A DNA stretch of 64,000 nt, taken from positions 2,539,501-2,603,500 of the forward strand of contig NZ_CP012332.1 in the NCBI RefSeq assembly GCF_001263175.1, in the 5' to 3' direction. The stretch comes from Vulgatibacter incomptus. GTDB lineage: Bacteria; Myxococcota; Myxococcia; Myxococcales; Vulgatibacteraceae. Of this stretch, positions 62,989-64,000 are shown piece after piece (positions within the stretch are counted from its first letter, which is position 1; each line of letters opens with the position of its first letter). A model generated the notes under the pieces. It did no database searches, had not been told where the DNA came from, and saw only the letters and a program-made list of their open reading frames with translations. The translations under genes were made by a program, and so were the position numbers.

Positions 62989-63477
62989 CTATCCCCCCTT
63001 TGGCCCCCTGGCCAATACCTGGCGTAGCGCCTCGTAGACCGCGATGCCCGCGGCGGTCGAAAGGTTGAGTGAGCGAAGTCCGGGCTGTTGAGGAATCGAC
63101 ACCGTTCGATCCGCGTGGCGCTCCAGGAGCTCGGGAGGCAAGCCGTGGGGCTCGGATCCGAACACGAGCTGGTCACCCGGCTGGAAGTCGGTCTCCCAGA
63201 GTGTACGGCTCGCACGGCCGGTGAAGAGATGCACCCGCGGGAAAGGCGCCGACGCCTCCCACGACTCCACGTCGGGGTGGATCCGGGCGACGACGCGATC
63301 CCAATAGTCGAGGCCGGCGCGGCGCAGATCCTTGTCCGCGATCGAGAAGCCGAGGGGCTCGACGAGGTGGAGCCTCGAGCCCGTGACGGCGCAGAGCCTG
63401 GCGATGTTGCCGGTGTTGGGAGGGATCTGCGGGTGGACGAGGACGACCGAGAACGGCGGATCGAGGTCGGGAAGCAT
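62989..63477 (-). CDS. trmL: tRNA (cytidine/uridine-34-2'-O)-methyltransferase
   Basis: Methylates the wobble ribose of leucine tRNAs. A 162-residue minimal SPOUT enzyme with HPQIPPNTGNIARLCAVTGS, LVFGSEPHGLPPELL and RSLNLSTAAGIAVYEALRQ. Length is typical (about 157). It starts 40 bp from the divergent DUF192 gene and lies 11 bp upstream of the DUF4388 gene. Confidence 0.95.
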   Translation of the reverse strand: MLPDLDPPFSVVLVHPQIPPNTGNIARLCAVTGSRLHLVEPLGFSIADKDLRRAGLDYWDRVVARIHPDVESWEASAPFPRVHLFTGRASRTLWETDFQPGDQLVFGSEPHGLPPELLERHADRTVSIPQQPGLRSLNLSTAAGIAVYEALRQVLARGPKGG

Positions 63478-63517
63478 AGGGCGCGCATCCTAATCGACTG
63501 CGTTGTAGAAAGGAGAT

Positions 63518-63910
63518 GTGCGCGACGATCGCTTCGAGGCCTGGAACGAGACCCGGGGGACCGCGCTGGCCCTTCGGGCCCGGAGGGCATCGAGCGTCTC
63601 CTCCCGCCTGCGCGGTCTCCTCGGAGAGGCGAGCTTCGAGCCCGGAGACGGCCTGCACATCGTCCCGTGCAACTCGATCCACACCTTCTTCATGAGGTTC
63701 CCGATCGACGTGCTCTTCCTGGACGCGCACGGCAAGGCGATCCGCGCGCTCCAGGACATCCCGCCCTGGCGCGCGACGCGCATCCACCTGGCGGCCCGGA
63801 CCGTCCTCGAGCTCCCCGCGGGCACGCTCCGCTCGACGGGAACGCTCGCGGGGGACTCGATTGCCCTCCGCGCACGCTCTGATCTTGCCTGCGCTCCGGC
63901 CATCCGGTAG
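63518..63910 (+). CDS. DUF192-family protein
   Basis: A 130-residue protein with the DUF192 core: RGLLGE, HIVPCNSIHTFFMRFPIDVLFLDAHGKAIRAL and ELPAGTLRSTGT. A GTG start with AAAGGAG seven bases upstream. Many DUF192 proteins are exported, but no signal peptide is seen here, so it is probably cytoplasmic. Function unknown. Downstream, 63911-64000 shows no complete gene. Confidence 0.82.
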   Translation: MRDDRFEAWNETRGTALALRARRASSVSSRLRGLLGEASFEPGDGLHIVPCNSIHTFFMRFPIDVLFLDAHGKAIRALQDIPPWRATRIHLAARTVLELPAGTLRSTGTLAGDSIALRARSDLACAPAIR

Positions 63911-64000
63911 TGATTCGACGCTCCTTGCAAGAAATTCAACGTGAGGCGAGGGCCAGATGCGCATCGAGGCCGCGGGCAGCACGCATGTCGGTATGAAGCG

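Overview
The window is very GC-rich bacterial chromosome with strongly G/C-biased third codon positions, and its gene content points to a myxobacterium-like member of the Myxococcota. The best markers are an adjacent mglB-mglA pair that looks almost residue for residue like the Myxococcus motility GTPase and its activator, DUF4388 signalling proteins, a large outer-membrane barrel of a type I associate with myxobacteria, a sigma/anti-sigma pair, a serpin and many secreted lipoproteins. No rRNA, tRNA, CRISPR array, prophage or transposase gene was seen.

Layout. 1-7.5 kb: surface and secreted proteins (an Ig/propeller protein cut by the window edge, two tandem paralogous lipoproteins, and a secreted S1 protease with thrombospondin type 3 repeats whose signal peptide carries an octanucleotide tandem repeat). 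8-13 kb: esterase, transaldolase, KpsF-type isomerase, a DUF2231-Rieske fusion and a DUF2769 protein. 12.6-18 kb, minus strand: a packed dapA-dapB-FAH-folK run preceded by an LptM-like lipoprotein and a large barrel. 18-23.4 kb, plus strand: spmA-spmB, ArsA-type ATPase, lipoprotein, small unknown protein, RluA-type pseudouridine synthase and a 65-residue bacterial histone. 23.5-31 kb, minus strand: tyrA with an AroH-like partner, outer-membrane protein, ccdA, anti-sigma, ECF sigma factor, a large membrane protein and galU. 31-42 kb: priA, def, nth, threonine aldolase, lipid genes pssA and pgpA, cinA, a DUF1285 protein and a disordered Arg/Gly/Asn-rich ORF. 42-46 kb: carotenoid oxygenase divergent from a TetR regulator over a clear operator, then the serpin. 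46-54 kb: comM-recA, a TrmH methyltransferase, an exopolysaccharide export lipoprotein with an outer-membrane barrel, and mglB-mglA. 54-64 kb: deoxynucleoside kinase, panB-panC-smpB, a frameshifted ttcA, rsmA, tsaD, two DUF4388 proteins, trmL and a DUF192 protein.

The features most worth a second look are (1) the 8-bp tandem repeat between a strong ribosome-binding site/ATG and the lipobox of the secreted protease, whose copy number sets the reading frame; (2) a family of eight dispersed, modular, hairpin-forming repeats that sit exactly at stop codons and whose stems covary between copies; and (3) a single-domain histone-fold gene. Three reading-frame anomalies (protease, rluA, ttcA) lie at short repeats or homopolymers; sequencing error has to be excluded before any is called biological.
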